From Candidatus Schekmanbacteria bacterium (lineage in GTDB: Bacteria > CSSED10-310 > JACPHN01): a stretch of DNA of 32,132 nt. The notes under the pieces are model-generated. The model searched no databases. It was not told the DNA's origin and saw only the letters and a program-made list of their open reading frames with translations. Each line of letters starts with the position of its first letter. Position 1 is the stretch's first letter. This document shows, one piece after another, positions 31,994 to 32,132 of the stretch. Location: positions 1 through 32,132 of the forward strand of contig JACPHN010000020.1 of assembly GCA_016188575.1 (NCBI GenBank), read 5' to 3'. Position numbers and translations under genes: made by a program.

Positions 31994-32132
31994 ATGGCCT
32001 TCGAGGATCTGAAAAAGCTGCTCCGCGAGGAGCGACTGCGCCGGGGCATCACCCTGGACGAGGTGGCTCGCCGCGGCGGCTGGACCCACGAAAGCCTGCC
32101 CCGCAAGGTCGAAGCGGAAGACACCAACACCA
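31994..32132 (+). CDS. Start of a possible HTH regulator, cut by window end
   Basis: 46 codons from the ATG at 31994 to the window edge: F-E-D-L-K-K-L-L-R-E-E-R-L-R-R-G-I-T-L-D, then E-V-A-R-R-G-G-W-T-H-E-S-L. This looks like the first helices of an XRE-type helix-turn-helix. No strong ribosome site precedes it. The product cannot be named. Confidence 0.45.
   Translation, partial: MAFEDLKKLLREERLRRGITLDEVARRGGWTHESLPRKVEAEDTNT

Noticed and set aside
31249-32130. 293-residue minus-strand frame at the right end
   Set aside because: Antisense of the Uma2 gene and the start of the HTH-like gene; no family match.

Overview
This 32 kb window is GC-rich bacterial chromosome. Gene style suggests a soil or sediment lineage of the former Deltaproteobacteria type (Myxococcota, Binatota and relatives): Thr/Pro-rich secreted linkers, type I-G cas remnants, DruA-like (DUF4338) and IS1634-type fossils, Uma2 nucleases. 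This is an impression from gene content; there is no rRNA or other marker. No tRNA, rRNA or CRISPR array was seen.

Layout. 1-4710: a secreted Fn3-type surface protein on the minus strand, out of frame at a (TC)8 tract in its signal peptide; a REP-like hairpin and a histidine-kinase fossil; an outer-membrane barrel gene; and a two-gene operon of a DUF2089 regulator and a membrane protein. 4711-4922: an AT-rich divergent promoter region.

4923-13857 is the main feature: three consecutive, tightly packed genes for large double-AAA+ Clp/Hsp100-like ATPases (1104, 1114 and 756 aa; 8 bp gap, then a 4 bp overlap). All three have an intact D2 engine but lack the usual D2 pore tyrosine and the Walker B glutamate of D1. 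They share a non-Clp N-terminal region. The first two carry long C-terminal extensions that resemble, by eye, the PCRF domain of peptide-chain release factors. I do not recognise this as a described system; it could be a ribosome-associated or otherwise specialised remodelling machine.

13867-23150: a secreted protein, a DruA-like fossil, a DUF2797 protein, a stand-alone PLD/DEAD/DUF3427 helicase, a PAP2 fossil, a decaying type I-G Cas module (shortened csb1, clipped csb2), a lipoprotein-like ORF, an Uma2 nuclease, a SUKH-NTF2 immunity-like fusion and an internally deleted sigma54 activator fossil. This stretch has been remodelled repeatedly.

23500-32132: a transposase remnant, two Cys-rich helical-repeat proteins of similar plan, a 120 bp nested palindromic element, an ALDH3-type aldehyde dehydrogenase, a methyltransferase with a C-terminal barrel, an alternating TGCGCA repeat, an RHH/MazF toxin-antitoxin pair, a duplicated Uma2 tail with an intact Uma2 gene, and the start of a possible HTH regulator.

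Real genes are accompanied by many long antisense open frames caused by high GC; these are left out. Family calls are from sequence recognition alone and no database search was run.
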